A stretch of DNA of 64,000 nucleotides from Pycnococcus provasolii (lineage: Eukaryota > Chlorophyta > Pseudoscourfieldiophyceae > Pseudoscourfieldiales > Pycnococcaceae). Shown one piece after another: positions 19,292-29,428 of this stretch. The stretch is from NCBI GenBank assembly GCA_938743325.2, contig OW568884.1:496001-560000 (forward strand), in the 5' to 3' direction. Under the pieces are notes generated by a model. The model did no database searches. It was not told the DNA's origin and saw only the letters and a program-made list of their open reading frames with translations. Within the stretch, counting starts at the first letter, position 1. The number at the start of each line of letters is the position of its first letter. The position numbers and the translations under genes are program-made.

Positions 19292-20104
19292 ATGTCGTTG
19301 ACGGTGGGCGTGCTCGCTCTCCAAGGTTCGTTCGCGGAGCACGTCACCTCTTTGAGTGGTTTACCTGACCCTAACCTCACCGTGGTCGAAGTGAAGACAC
19401 CCGCCTCATTAGCCAAATGCGACGGCCTCATCATACCCGGAGGCGAGTCGACGACCATGGCGCTCGTCGCGCGACGATGGGGGCTGATTGAGCCGCTGAG
19501 GGAGTTCGCGGGGAAAGGTCGGCCTGTGTGGGGCACGTGTGCAGGGATGATTTTTCTCGCGAACGCCGCGGTCGCAGGCACGAAAGAAGGTGGGCAGGAG
19601 CTCATCGGGGGACTGGACATCGGAGTTTCGCGCAACTTCTTTGGTGCACAAATCAACAGCTTCGAGACGCGACTACCCGCACCGCCAAGTCTGCAGTCTG
19701 TGCAACGAGGTGTTCCACGGGACAATATCAAGGAAACGTTTCGCGCCATCTTCATACGCGCGCCGGCAGTCATGCACGTGGGTAAGGATGTCGAGGTGCT
19801 CGGCGAGTACAAGCTGACGGACGAGGAACGTGCCGAAGACGCGTCGAGGCCCGAAAAGGTGGTCGTCGCCGTGAGGCAGGGGAGCCTGCTAGCCACCGCG
19901 TTTCACCCGGAGGTGACAGATGACAGACGCTGGCACGCTCTCTTCGTGGACATGGTCAGCGCCTCCGCCGCGAAACTTGGAAAGGCGGTTGAGTCGGCTG
20001 ATGCTAAGCAACTTGCCGAGACGGACGCGCATCTCGTCGCACCCAAGGATGTGCCCAAGCCGCTGCCAGTTATCACGACGCCTCAGTCGCCGTTCATGCG
20101 CTGA
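19292..20104 (+). CDS. PDX2: Pyridoxal 5'-phosphate synthase glutaminase subunit (PdxT/PDX2)
   Basis: 270 residues from ATG 19292 (MSLTVGVLALQGSFAEH). This class I glutamine amidotransferase releases ammonia from glutamine for the PdxS/PDX1 synthase that makes vitamin B6. Diagnostic motifs are VGVLALQGSFAEH, LIIPGGESTTM, the nucleophile Cys in WGTCAGMI, RNFFGAQINSFE, FIRAP and the catalytic His-Glu in ATAFHPEVT. All catalytic residues are present. It is slightly longer than plant PDX2 because of inserts around residues 125-140 and a C-terminal tail. CTCATTCAGTAA at 20134-20145 lies 30 nt after the stop. It is convergent with COQ3. Confidence 0.95.
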   Translation: MSLTVGVLALQGSFAEHVTSLSGLPDPNLTVVEVKTPASLAKCDGLIIPGGESTTMALVARRWGLIEPLREFAGKGRPVWGTCAGMIFLANAAVAGTKEGGQELIGGLDIGVSRNFFGAQINSFETRLPAPPSLQSVQRGVPRDNIKETFRAIFIRAPAVMHVGKDVEVLGEYKLTDEERAEDASRPEKVVVAVRQGSLLATAFHPEVTDDRRWHALFVDMVSASAAKLGKAVESADAKQLAETDAHLVAPKDVPKPLPVITTPQSPFMR

Positions 20105-20133
20105 AACCAAACATGCGTGGCAGTATCATAACG

Positions 20134-20145
20134 CTCATTCAGTAA
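20134..20145 (+). terminator. CTCATTCAGTAA 3' UTR motif, copy 2
   Basis: Identical 12-mer 30 nt after the PdxT stop, where no TGTAA is present. Confidence 0.55.
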
Positions 20146-20202
20146 AACGTAATACGACCAAAAATCAAGTACAAATATAATCATTTGTTACACGGCGCAA
20201 CT

Positions 20203-21168
20203 TCACTGGAGTGTGAAGTGCGCGATATAGTTCACGGCTGTGTCTGACGTGATTTCCCACATGCCACGCAGTGGGTTCAGCCACATGCCCTTGAGCGAAG
20301 CAAGACGCGCGCCAGGAATCGCGTCACACACCGCCTCCGTGAGCTCGTCGGGTGTCACAAACTGGTCCCAGCTGTGTGTGCCCACAGGAACGATTCGCGC
20401 GACGTGCTCCGCGCCCACAATGGCGATCGCGTACGAGCGCGGCGTGCGGTTGATGGTGGACAGAACGATGTGGCCTTGTTTTGGTTTTGCAAGCGCGCCG
20501 AGGCTCTTTAGGAACCCGTGTCTATCCGTGACGTGCTCCACCACCTCGAGGCTTGTGACAACGTCGTACTGTCCCGCGTGTGCCGCGTCAGCCGAAAGTG
20601 CCTCGACACTCGACACGACGTACTCAGGAAGATTCCCGCGGCTTGCGAGTTCGGCGTCGCGACTTGCGTGTGCTTTCGCGGCGTCAACCGTTCTCTGCGC
20701 GAGGTCGACACCAGTAGACTTTGCGCCTAGTCTCGCCATCGCCTCGACGAGCAGACCCCCTCCGCATCCCACGTCGACGTGCGAGAGCCCGAGCAGAGGT
20801 CGCATGCGCCCATTTTCGTTTTCCACGGGCGTTTGCGCGTCCCTAAAGCCGGACAGCGATGAGACGATGAATGTGTTTCTCAAGGGGCCCATGGCGTGTA
20901 GCGGTCCCATTGCACCGGCAGGATCCCACCAAGCATCCCCAGGTTCCGCGAATATCGACGCGTTCGAAACGTCGACCGACGCGGATGACGCCACTGACTG
21001 AGACTCCAAAGGCAAGGAGGAGGATGTGGTTCTGCTGAAGGAACGAATCCAACTCAACAAGCCTCCTGAGCAGATACCGTTATCAAAGATACGGGTACCC
21101 ATACTGCCCATACTGCCCATGAAAGAACGACAACGACACGTTGAAGGAACAACGCCATGGCGCAGCAT
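20203..21168 (-). CDS. COQ3: Ubiquinone biosynthesis O-methyltransferase (COQ3/UbiG)
   Basis: 321 residues from ATG 21168 (MLRHGVVPSTCRCRSF), whose Arg/Ser-rich N-terminus fits a mitochondrial presequence. It performs the two O-methylations of ubiquinone synthesis using SAM. The family block WWDPAGAMGPLHAMGPLR is seen before the methyltransferase fold. Motif I is VDVGCGGGLLVEAMA (about residue 130), then GVDLAQRTVDAAK, DVVTSLEVVEHV, HIVLSTINRTPRS and THSWDQFVTPDEL, all typical of UbiG/COQ3. TGTAA (TTACA on + at 20188) follows the stop by about 10 nt. A CCCTAA array lies 63-160 bp upstream. Confidence 0.94.
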   Translation of the reverse strand: MLRHGVVPSTCRCRSFMGSMGSMGTRIFDNGICSGGLLSWIRSFSRTTSSSLPLESQSVASSASVDVSNASIFAEPGDAWWDPAGAMGPLHAMGPLRNTFIVSSLSGFRDAQTPVENENGRMRPLLGLSHVDVGCGGGLLVEAMARLGAKSTGVDLAQRTVDAAKAHASRDAELASRGNLPEYVVSSVEALSADAAHAGQYDVVTSLEVVEHVTDRHGFLKSLGALAKPKQGHIVLSTINRTPRSYAIAIVGAEHVARIVPVGTHSWDQFVTPDELTEAVCDAIPGARLASLKGMWLNPLRGMWEITSDTAVNYIAHFTLQ

Positions 21169-21230
21169 CTTTCTTTCCTTTGAGAATAGAATGGGTGGGA
21201 TGGGAGAAAACTGTTCTGGATTCAGGGGAG

Positions 21231-21330
21231 CTAACCCTACAGTAGTTCTAGCCCTAACCCTAACACCCCAATACCCTAACACCCTAACCCTAGTTCTAAC
21301 CCTAACCCTAACCCTAACCCTAACCCCCTA
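21231..21330 (-). repeat. Interstitial CCCTAA array 5' of COQ3
   Basis: About 12 CCCTAA units in runs with small interruptions, starting about 63 bp upstream of COQ3. TTAGGG is on the COQ3 coding strand. Confidence 0.92.
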
Positions 21331-21454
21331 CCACTATCAACTAACCTTACATAGACGAATCCTCCGCCCCTTGTTGTTGTAAATACTCTGTAACATTTTT
21401 TCACTCAACTGAACTAACTTACTCGCTCAAGATAACTTAAGATAACTTTATGAC

Positions 21455-22219
21455 TCATGTGAGCATGCGCACCAAGAGGTAGTCGGCGTCCGTCGCAAGC
21501 AGCTTGCGGCTCGACGCGCCCGTCATCTCAACGCCAGGCTGCTGCATCGCCACAACCGCGCGTGCAACCACAGGCCCGTACATAGCCTCGAGCTGAGGCA
21601 GGTAGTTCCGCGCCGAACGCTTCATCTCGCGCTTCTGCGCGAGGTCCGTCTCGTACCGCTCAGCAAGGCTCTCGCGCGCGCTGAGAGACGCGTGGAAGGG
21701 GAGCACGGAACGTGTGCGCTTTGCTCGCTGCGTCAGTGCGCGGTCACTCGACGCAAGCAAATTGGCGTGCCTCCGCAACGGAGGAAGCTCTGTGCTGACA
21801 TTCCACCCTGTGGCGGCGTTGGTGTCCACCTTCGCAAAGGTTATCGCTCGGTCGTGTGTTGTGTTGTTGCTGCGGTTTGTGTACGCCACCGCCCGTTTTG
21901 TGGTCATGTGGTCCGCCGCGGTTGTCGCGAGTTGGCCCACGCAGGTTGAGTTGTGTGCGTCTGAGAAGTCTCGCGTGAACTTTGCCGTCGACGTCCACGT
22001 CGCCCTGTTGAACGACTTGGCGCGCATTCCGAGCCGGTCTGGGTCAATCGCCGTGAGCACCATGGAGCGTGCGAGTGCAACCTCGTCAGTGTGCTTCGGA
22101 AACGGAACGCGTCGGCGGATCGTGGCTTTGGTTGGAGACTTCGATTTGGTTGGGGACAGCCTGCTTGGGGACATCATCATCGCCCCCGCGCCGCCCTTCA
22201 TTTCTTCCCACGACGGCAT
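21455..22219 (-). CDS. Hypothetical protein, basic, 254 aa
   Basis: 254 residues from ATG 22219. I do not recognise it. It begins with SPSRLSPTKSKSPTK (short SPxK-type repeats often bound to nucleic acid or microtubules). It then has ARSMVLTAIDPDRLGMRAKS, and a C-terminal helical part (SLAERYETDLAQKREMKRSA). There is no signal peptide or membrane segment. The repeated short motifs and basic character recall flagellar microtubule inner proteins, but that is a guess. Codon use matches its neighbours. I see no TGTAA after the stop. Confidence 0.6.
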   Translation of the reverse strand: MPSWEEMKGGAGAMMMSPSRLSPTKSKSPTKATIRRRVPFPKHTDEVALARSMVLTAIDPDRLGMRAKSFNRATWTSTAKFTRDFSDAHNSTCVGQLATTAADHMTTKRAVAYTNRSNNTTHDRAITFAKVDTNAATGWNVSTELPPLRRHANLLASSDRALTQRAKRTRSVLPFHASLSARESLAERYETDLAQKREMKRSARNYLPQLEAMYGPVVARAVVAMQQPGVEMTGASSRKLLATDADYLLVRMLT

Positions 22220-23440
22220 GGCAGTGTTTGTGTTGTGCTGTGTTGTGTTGTGTAGTTGGCGGTCGGTGGTTTTTGGTGCTTGACTGTGTTCGGTTGGTCG
22301 CCAAGATTAAAGGTCTCAGCACGAGGTGCAGAGCGCTTTGGCCGGCCCAAACTTGTGTCGTGTTGCACAGAAGAAGAGCGTCCCAAACACGCCGACGTGC
22401 CTGTGGTTCGCCTTGCACGTTATACCGCACCCTACCTCGTGTTTGTGGTTGTGTGGTACGGCACGACGACGAGCTTCAGCACAGCTTCGAGGAACCAGCC
22501 TGACCCTTACGTACGCACTTCAGTGAAGTGAAGTGAAGTGAAGTGAAGTGTGCGAGCACACTTATTTACTTTACCTATAGCGGCGAGACGGACGAGTAAA
22601 AGATAGATGTAGCACTCACGGTATTCGTGCGCGCGCGCGCGCGAGGCCGACAGCCGAGAGAGGAGAGGGCGAGCCGCTGGGCTAGCCGCTAGTGAGTCCG
22701 GCTCGCAAGTCCAGTCCGGCTAAAGGTAAGAGCGGTCACTCACGCAATAAACTATTCTTGACGACCTAAAGAAAGAGACGGAGACAAATGGTCGTTCGTT
22801 CATCGTTATTGCAAGCACCTTGCAAGCACACCTAAGTCCTAAGGTAAGGTGACCTCGTGGCTCGTTAAAAGGGGGGATTTCCGCAAGAAACACGCCAACG
22901 GAGACCTCGGAGAACACGGAGGGAGGTGTTACCCCACTTATTACCGGGTAGGCTTTACTAATAAGGTTAAAGGAGTGGGATGCCTTCGAGGAATGTCTTC
23001 TCGAGGAAGGTCGGAGCTCTCATCAGAAGCTCTCCTCACGAACGTCTCTCACATGAACATGGTGTTCCCAGTCGCGCGGTCAACTGCCTAGAGTATTTTT
23101 GGGGAAAAAAGCCCAAGGGGGAAAATCCGGCTGAACAGAGAGAGATCAGAGAGACCGGTCATCGGGTAAACCTTTAAAGGTTTAGGGTTGGGCTAAACCT
23201 TTACGGTGCGGGATCCAGGTTAGGGTTAGGATTAGGGTTACAGGTTAGGGTTACGTTCGGATCCCTGTTAGGGCTACGGTCGGATCCCTGCTAGGGTTAG
23301 GGTTACAGGTTAGGGTTCGGGTTACCTGTTAGGGTTACTCTGTTAGGGTTACGAGGGTCCCTCCCCCTTCTTCCCCGAGGTTTCCTTCTTCCCATCCGCG
23401 TCATCCCTCCCCATCCGTCCCTATCCCGTGTAAACCTGGT
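22220..23440. other. Intergenic 1.2 kb, short repeats and TTAGGG array, no gene seen
   Basis: Holds an AGTGA-type pentamer repeat (22524-22550), a short (GC)n tract near 22628-22642, scattered AAGGTTTA/CCTTTAAAGG palindromes near 23170, and the long degenerate TTAGGG array before DET1. I looked for tRNA and snRNA structure and found nothing I can support. Confidence 0.6.
23219..23356 (+). repeat. Interstitial TTAGGG array 5' of DET1-like gene
   Basis: About ten TTAGGG units interleaved with CGGATCCCTG and TTACAGG spacers, ending about 85 bp before the ATG. This is the most degenerate array of the window, as if two repeat types had been mixed. Confidence 0.9.
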
Positions 23441-25678
23441 ATGCCTCCGCCTCCGCCTCCGCCGATGCCTCCGCCGATGCCTGGCGAGGACTGTGTCTGC
23501 TCCATGGCGTCTTCCCCTTCATCTTCGCATTCATCTTTGACTGAATACCTTCTCAAGAGAGAGCTTGGTGGTGCTCGGGGTGCCTCCTCCTCGTCTCGGG
23601 TACCTTATGGGTCTGCGGGGGTACCTTATGGCCTAGCTTATGCTCGTGCTCGTGCCGTTTTGCCGTTTGTGTTTGGGTCCTCCTTGGGGGGTACGCCGGT
23701 TGTTATCAGGTTAAGTGGGGCGCCTTGCGGGTTCGTGGCAAGTAAAGGGGCGTCGACACCTGCACCCTCGATGCAGGCTGCAGCACCGACGCAGACGCAG
23801 ACGCTGGGGGCTGGGCGCAACGTAAATGCGGGAGCAGCGGGGCCGACTCTCACGATCCAGCAGCAGCCGGTGCGAAACGTCCAACAACCTACGCTCCAAC
23901 AAACAGCTGCTGTGGGTGCTCAAACGCAAACGACGAGAGACGTGCAAGCGAACGCCGTCACAGCAAATGCGAACGGAGACAACGCCGCGACACAGACGCA
24001 TACCATTGCAATGCCAGCCGCGAACAGAAACCAAAACGGTACCATCACAACCACAAATCAACAGCAACAAACGGAAGGCGTGCTGCTGCAGACGACGACA
24101 CAACAAACGCAAACACTGCGAAACGCACCACCAACCGTCATACCACTGCCGCCAACGCCGACACCGCCGATACTACAAACGCTCGTCGACTGGTCGAACG
24201 CCATGGTGCTTGCGGGTTTCACAACCGACGGAAAGTACTTAGTCGCGCACACAGCAGGATCAACCAACAACGCAGGTGCCACAATAGCCCTGTATGAATA
24301 CATCGGTGGGTCGTGGTCAGGAACCAACACAACTCAAAAGTCAGACAACGACGACGACGACGACGACGACGAAACAAGCAGCATGCCAAAAGATTGGAGG
24401 CACCACTTCCACGAGCCGATGTGGTCGCCACTCAAACTGACGAAAACGCCACGCGCATCCATCGTCCCCGACTTCTGCCTCAGCTTCCACGGAGAGCGAG
24501 TCATGCTTTTCGCTGTGTCGTCGCCTGCTGTCGCCGGGCACTACGACTACCTCGACGCGAACGCGGATGCAACATTCGAGCGCATGGGCGCGTCGCTGCC
24601 GCTCGCAGATGTGCCATCTATGGACTACGAGATTGTCAGCGTGCGCATCGACGAAGAATGCGGGGGGCGTGTCGTCTCGCGCGTCGTCTTCCGCAACGAT
24701 TTTCTGCGCCTTGGAGGAGGCGCGGTGGCAGCCGCGGTGGGAGCAGCTACGTCGTACGGGAACGTTGTCGTCATACCCAGCCTGAGGCACCAGTGCGTTA
24801 CGCACATCAACGTGCGATCGGACGGGACGATGCACGTCTGCCGAAGGTACGGATGGCTGATGAATGCGCTCGAAGATGACGAGGAGGTGGCGGCGTGCGT
24901 TCATGGACCGTTGTCGGCAACCTCTCATAGGCCGCTAGGCGGAGTAAGGCAGCGGCTTCTCTCGCACATCTTCCAAGCCATGCACGGCGCATCAGCGCCA
25001 AAGCAGCGCGGATGGGAACGAACGTGCAGTCACGCGTCGTTCGAAATTCTCAACAATTTGTGGCTTTACGGCGCATCACCGCTTGACCGAGATCGCGACG
25101 TTCTACGCGTCGTGGCGAGGGACGTCGTGACAACAGCGGCGAAGATGCGAACGCTGTCCGCAGATTCAGCAACCGGATTTGTTGTCGTATTCGAACACAC
25201 CACCTGCCGCGTTCTCGACGTGCGGCGCGCGGACGATGCATCGTGGTGCGAAGCGTGGTGGTCAAATCCACCTGGCGTCGTCGATGCCTCGGCTCCGCTG
25301 GTTTCGCGGTACGCTCGCTCGCGTGGTGCAAATGCAGCTGCTGGACCCACGCCCCCTCCGGGCGTTTCGACAACCGCCTCCTCGCTCGTGCTGGAGCCCG
25401 CGCGCGCAGCCACGACGGCAGCGAGCAGCGCGCGACAGCGCGCACGGCGGCTGCACCACACGTCGATGCTTGCGCTCGCGATGACGAACCCGTCGCCGAA
25501 CCCTTTGGTGGACGCGCGTCTCGTCAGGCACGATGCTCGCAGTGCGACGTGGCGCACACGTTCCCCACCGTACGAGCACCTGTTCAGCTTGCCGAGCGAC
25601 CTTGCGCTCATCTTCCACCCCGAGCTTCCGCTCGTCGTGGGCGTGAAGGCGGACGGCAGCGTGTACTTGATTGTGTAA
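23441..25678 (+). CDS. DET1: DET1 (de-etiolated 1) homologue with long low-complexity N-terminus
   Basis: 745 residues. DET1 is part of the nuclear COP10-DDB1-DET1 module of CUL4 ubiquitin ligases that represses light responses in plants. The first ~245 residues are unusual: a poly-Pro start (MPPPPPPPMPPPMPGEDC), then a Gln/Thr/Asn-rich stretch. The conserved part starts near LVDWSNAMVLAGFTTDGKYL and contains DFCLSFHGERVMLFA, VVFRNDFLRL, VVIPSLRHQCVTHINV, GGVRQRLLSHIFQAMHG and, at the end, LIFHPELPLVV. This order and the GxxQRLLSxIF block match DET1. An acidic run (poly-Asp) lies within a loop. TGTAA is at 25704, about 25 nt after the stop. The family call is by motif memory and would need a search. 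Confidence 0.72.
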   Translation: MPPPPPPPMPPPMPGEDCVCSMASSPSSSHSSLTEYLLKRELGGARGASSSSRVPYGSAGVPYGLAYARARAVLPFVFGSSLGGTPVVIRLSGAPCGFVASKGASTPAPSMQAAAPTQTQTLGAGRNVNAGAAGPTLTIQQQPVRNVQQPTLQQTAAVGAQTQTTRDVQANAVTANANGDNAATQTHTIAMPAANRNQNGTITTTNQQQQTEGVLLQTTTQQTQTLRNAPPTVIPLPPTPTPPILQTLVDWSNAMVLAGFTTDGKYLVAHTAGSTNNAGATIALYEYIGGSWSGTNTTQKSDNDDDDDDDETSSMPKDWRHHFHEPMWSPLKLTKTPRASIVPDFCLSFHGERVMLFAVSSPAVAGHYDYLDANADATFERMGASLPLADVPSMDYEIVSVRIDEECGGRVVSRVVFRNDFLRLGGGAVAAAVGAATSYGNVVVIPSLRHQCVTHINVRSDGTMHVCRRYGWLMNALEDDEEVAACVHGPLSATSHRPLGGVRQRLLSHIFQAMHGASAPKQRGWERTCSHASFEILNNLWLYGASPLDRDRDVLRVVARDVVTTAAKMRTLSADSATGFVVVFEHTTCRVLDVRRADDASWCEAWWSNPPGVVDASAPLVSRYARSRGANAAAGPTPPPGVSTTASSLVLEPARAATTAASSARQRARRLHHTSMLALAMTNPSPNPLVDARLVRHDARSATWRTRSPPYEHLFSLPSDLALIFHPELPLVVGVKADGSVYLIV

Positions 25679-25938
25679 AGTACATAAACATGTATATCTT
25701 TTTTGTAAACCTTTAGCTAGTCTAAGGTAAGAAACGAGGTACTGTACAGTAGTCGTCACACAGGGTGGGCTGGCGTGGTTCCTGGAAACCTGAGATATGT
25801 TTTTCCCTCTACGATAGTAGGGTGGGTAATCCTTCGTGATGCCACGAGAATGGTCTAAGATTAAGGTTAGTTCCTGCCAGGTGAGGAGGGAGGTGTGGAG
25901 GTCCTTTTAGGTTGGCGTTTTGCCACACCGTGCTCGTG

Positions 25939-27068
25939 ATGGCGGGCTTGCCTCACGACGGAACGGCCTCAGGTGATCCGGTACCATCGACTTCGATGTC
26001 GGCGCCGCCGCTCCACGTCGTGCACCTCGGCCTCCTCACCACGCAAGTCATCAACGCGCTCTACAACGTGCTCATGCAGTACCTCGTCTCTCCCGCCGTC
26101 TCCATCACGCCGCTCGTCTTCTGCGCGTACCGCGACGTTCTCGCCTGGCCGCTTCTCCTCACGGCGTGCACGTGGACTCTGCCGAGGTGGAGCTCGTCTT
26201 CGTCAGCCGCCTTGTCGAAACCGTATGTGCCTTCCCTCCTCCTTCCCGCAGACAAACGCGAGTGGCCGCAACTTGCCCTGCAAGCACTACTCGGCGTGTT
26301 CTGCAATCAGCTCTTCTTCTTGTATGGCGTGCAGCTCACGGACGCGACGACCGCGGCAATCGTGAACCTGTCGCTTCCCATCTTCACCGCCTCGCTTGCC
26401 GTGTGTATGGGTGTCGAGGTGCCACGCTGGCGAACAGCCGCAGGAATCGCGCTCGCCGTGGCGGGTGCGGCGGTACTTAAACTCGGAGCAGGGTCGTCGT
26501 CATCACCGGCGTCGAGCTCGTCGCGTTCGCTGGCGTTGAATACCGCAGGAATCACCGTGCTGCTTCTCGGTGCTCTTGCGTCCGCCGTTTACCTGCTGTT
26601 GCAAGCAAGCATGTTAAAGCGCCACCCTGCTCTGCTCGTAACGACGTGGGAGGTACGACACGCGCTGCTGTCTTGTGTGCGCACGGCAAACATTGACTCT
26701 AACAACACCACACCACACCACACAACACGTTGCAGTACCTCGTCGGCGCAGCGCTCGTAAGCGTCGCGGCCTTGTTGTACACGCCGCTAGACAGGCTCGT
26801 GCTTTCCAAGGCTGCGTTACCTGCGCTCGTATTTAGCGTCGTGGGTAACAGCTGCATGAAGTACTTCTTGCAGGCGTTGTGCAACAAGCACGCAGGCTCG
26901 GTGGTGACAACTGTTTGGAGTACGCTGTGCCCGGCGTTGACAGCCGCGTTGAGTGTGATGATGCTTGGCGCCGAGCTGAGCTGGAGTCACGTCGGCGCCT
27001 TACCTGTAGCCGCCGGAGCTTATCTTGTGACCGCCGCGCGCACGTCTCACCACGACCAGCAGCGGTAA
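25939..27068 (+). CDS. EamA/WAT1-like (MtN21) drug-metabolite transporter, one 83-bp intron
   Basis: 348 residues from ATG 25939. Exon 1 is 25939-26652, the intron is 26653-26735 (GTACGA...TTGCAG, phase 0) and exon 2 is 26736-27068. The intron falls inside WE|YLVGAALVSVAALLY; splicing restores the second EamA repeat. About ten hydrophobic helices are present in two repeats: VINALYNVLMQYL, PLVFCAYRDVLAWPLLL and GVFCNQLFFLYGVQLTDATT in the first half, SVVGNSCMKYFLQALCNK and AALSVMMLGAELSWSHVG in the second. The pattern is that of plant MtN21/WAT1 exporters (auxin, amino acids), located in the plasma or vacuolar membrane. TGTAA is at 27077. The substrate is unknown. Confidence 0.83.
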
Positions 27069-27422
27069 GTAATGTTTGTAATGATACATAATAATAACAT
27101 AAAACAAATTTAAACACCAACCCTTACAAGCCAAATCGTCCATTTTAAAAACCTTCCACCCACCGCTAGTCGAAAAACATTATCTGAAAATGACGGGCAG
27201 GACATGCGCATCATTTTGCAAACTTCACCTTTTTTTTCCGTTATAAAAATAATGACGCTTTTGGTCGACCAATAGTGAGGTGAAATAAAAATGGCGCCGA
27301 CCTAAAAAGTTACCGGAGCGGGATCCCACAGTGACTTTTTTTTCTTGACATTTTATTTTCTCGGAAAATTGCAAATACGGTTCCAAGAAAAGTGCAAACC
27401 GATCAATATATATTACTTTATT
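27069..27422. other. Intergenic between convergent genes, AT-rich
   Basis: 353 bp of AT-rich sequence between two convergent 3' ends. No gene, array or structure is seen beyond the poly(A) signals. Confidence 0.6.
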
Positions 27423-28325
27423 TTACAAAGTCGACGTGATGCGCTCAACGATGAGCATTCCAATCTCGTGTGCGGTTCTTGGACTGTTGAAGTGCCCAAG
27501 TCCTGGAAGCACTTGCGTCACGGCGTGCGCTTCACCACCCGGGAACGCTCGAATCGCCTTGTGCATAAGTTCCGCGTTCGTGAACTCGTCGTGCTCGGGT
27601 GTGAACACGAAGAGCGGGATTTGCTCGGACGCGGACGTCTTAACGGCCTGCTCGAGGAAGCGTATCGTTCGCGCGATGGGCGCGAATAAGGCGCAGCTGG
27701 AGCCGCTGAGCATGGGAAATCCAAGCAAGGTTATGCTGAGAATACTCGCTCTTTCGACAGACGCGAGCATTACATTCACGGATCCTGCGATGTGACATGC
27801 GCCCCAACTGTATCCAACGACGTGCCATCGACGTGGCAGGCTGACTTCTTCGTCGCAATCGTCCCATACGATCTTGTCGTTCGTTTGCGTGGTTTTGCAC
27901 AGGCTTGCAAGCACGCGCGCGACGTCGTTCATGTCCGCGCCACATCCGACCAAACTCGATCGTCCTTTGCTTCTTCCGACTCCTCTTTGTTGGTATGTGG
28001 CGACGGCTTGAAATCTGTTCGACTGCACTGCTGCCGTAACGATACCTGCAACGGTGACATCGTTCGCGGAACCACCAAGCCACGGGTGCGGGTGGAGCAC
28101 GAGTAGGCCACACCCCCCTGTGTCCACACGTGGAGATGTACTTGAACGTTCCCCAAAGCTCTCTCTGGAGATGTCAACGGAGGAGTACACGGCAACTTCC
28201 AGCGAAGGCGATGAAGAAGAACCTAAGGGAAATAAGGGAGATGGGCGGACGGATGTCACCAAGCCGGCGAACTTGCGAACGTGATTTCGATTGTTTCCTG
28301 TGAAGGCGTGGATGGTGGACGACAT
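27423..28325 (-). CDS. Alpha/beta hydrolase (serine hydrolase)
   Basis: 300 residues from ATG 28325. The N-terminal oxyanion-side motif LLVLHPHPWLGGSANDVTV is typical of the alpha/beta-hydrolase group with HPHP. The nucleophile elbow is GYSWG (about residue 172), the acid is probably in FTPEHDEFTN and the catalytic His in LPGLGHFNSPRTA. No transmembrane segment is present; the N-terminus could be a short organelle targeting sequence. The stop codon is part of TGTAA, and AATAAA follows at once. The substrate is unknown. It lies upstream of bL20m on the opposite side of a 142-bp gap, both on the minus strand. Confidence 0.8.
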   Translation of the reverse strand: MSSTIHAFTGNNRNHVRKFAGLVTSVRPSPLFPLGSSSSPSLEVAVYSSVDISRESFGERSSTSPRVDTGGCGLLVLHPHPWLGGSANDVTVAGIVTAAVQSNRFQAVATYQQRGVGRSKGRSSLVGCGADMNDVARVLASLCKTTQTNDKIVWDDCDEEVSLPRRWHVVGYSWGACHIAGSVNVMLASVERASILSITLLGFPMLSGSSCALFAPIARTIRFLEQAVKTSASEQIPLFVFTPEHDEFTNAELMHKAIRAFPGGEAHAVTQVLPGLGHFNSPRTAHEIGMLIVERITSTL

Positions 28326-28467
28326 AGTTTTTATATTATATTATATTGCCCCCCGCGGATAGGAAAATGGGGGAAAAAAGGGACAATGCGAAAAATGGGG
28401 GATGAAATGGCGAACTAAATAAGTGGCGTCGTCCTCTCCTTTATGTTACACGCTGTTTTTGTTTAGA

Positions 28468-28806
28468 TTAGATTTGCCCTCCCATTCTCTTGACTTGCTC
28501 GACAATCGCCTTGAAGCTGTACGGCTCGTTCCTCGCCAAGTCCGCGAGAGACTTTCGGTCGAGGTTGCTGTTGACTTGCTTCTGCAACGAGAACATGAAC
28601 TTCGAGTATGCGACGTCGTACTGGCGCGTCGCGGCGTTGATGGTTTCGATCCACCTCGTCCTCGCGGTTCTCTTCTTGGTTCTTCTGTCACGGTACGAGA
28701 ACGCCAGCGCCCGTTCCACGGCGGGCAACGTGATCCTGTAGCAGTTCTTGCGCCGCCCGTAGAAGCCCTTCGCCATCTCGAACACGCGCTTGCGGTTGAT
28801 GGGCAT
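28468..28806 (-). CDS. Mitochondrial ribosomal protein bL20m
   Basis: 112 residues. Large-subunit protein bL20, which organises 23S-type rRNA early in assembly. The sequence NRKRVFEMAKGFYGRRKNCY, ALAFSYRDRRTKKRTAR, RWIETINAATRQYDV and NEPYSFKAIVEQV is bL20 throughout. It closely follows the plant nuclear-encoded mitochondrial form (KxxxLAKGFRGRAKNC, YSYRDRRNKKR, EPYSFKA), and there is no plastid transit peptide. The length is standard. TGTAA (TTACA on + at 28446) is about 20 nt after the stop. Confidence 0.93.
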   Translation of the reverse strand: MPINRKRVFEMAKGFYGRRKNCYRITLPAVERALAFSYRDRRTKKRTARTRWIETINAATRQYDVAYSKFMFSLQKQVNSNLDRKSLADLARNEPYSFKAIVEQVKRMGGQI

Positions 28807-29428
28807 GATATGATATTATATTATAATATTGGAAAACGAATCAAACACACAAAAAAAAGAGATAAGATGTTTAAGATGTTGTCAGAGAGAGACAGCGTCC
28901 AACGGTGTATTATCTATCTGGATGAGTTGGGAGAGAAGACACAGAAGACACAAGAAGACACACACAGCGGCAAGGTTGAAAAATAAAATGAAAAATAAAA
29001 TGACGCGAGAATGGGATAAGAAATGAGGGGAGGTTGACAGGAAGGACAGGGCGTTAGGGTTAGGGTTAGGGTTAGGGTTAGGGTTAGGTGATTCGGGGTT
29101 TCTTACTCTTATTAGGATGCCACTGTGGTCTGTGCATTCGTTCGTCCTTGGCGTTTCAGCGCTCATGGCAGCTGCTGCGCTGTCGGCGTAGACGACTCAC
29201 CACACCGTGATTTTGGTGTTGATGTGGGGGAGGCTGAGGCTCTTTCCCCGTTCTTTTTTTAACCCAAAAAAAAACCGCGTTTGGCTACAGTTCTCCCCTC
29301 GCCAACGAAAAAAAACCAGTTCTCCCTTAGAAAGTTCACCCTACCGAACGGGGCCCCCACGGCGCACCGCTCACACACCCGCCGCGACCAGCGGACAGGC
29401 GGATGGGCGACCCCTCGTTCAGGCAGGT
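28807..29428. other. Intergenic with TTAGGG array
   Basis: 620 bp containing AT-rich leader sequence of bL20m (TATTATATTATAATATT), a TTAGGG array at 29053-29089 and A-rich stretches near 29,270-29,310. No gene is seen; an antisense frame across the array just codes NPNPNPNP. Confidence 0.65.
29053..29089 (+). repeat. Interstitial TTAGGG array 5' of bL20m
   Basis: Six perfect TTAGGG units. It lies about 250 bp upstream of bL20m, here with CCCTAA on the coding strand of that gene. Confidence 0.95.

Noticed and set aside
22520-23220. Possible structured RNA or tRNA genes
   Set aside because: I found no cloverleaf, no B-box-like GGTTCGANTCC and no snRNA core motif.
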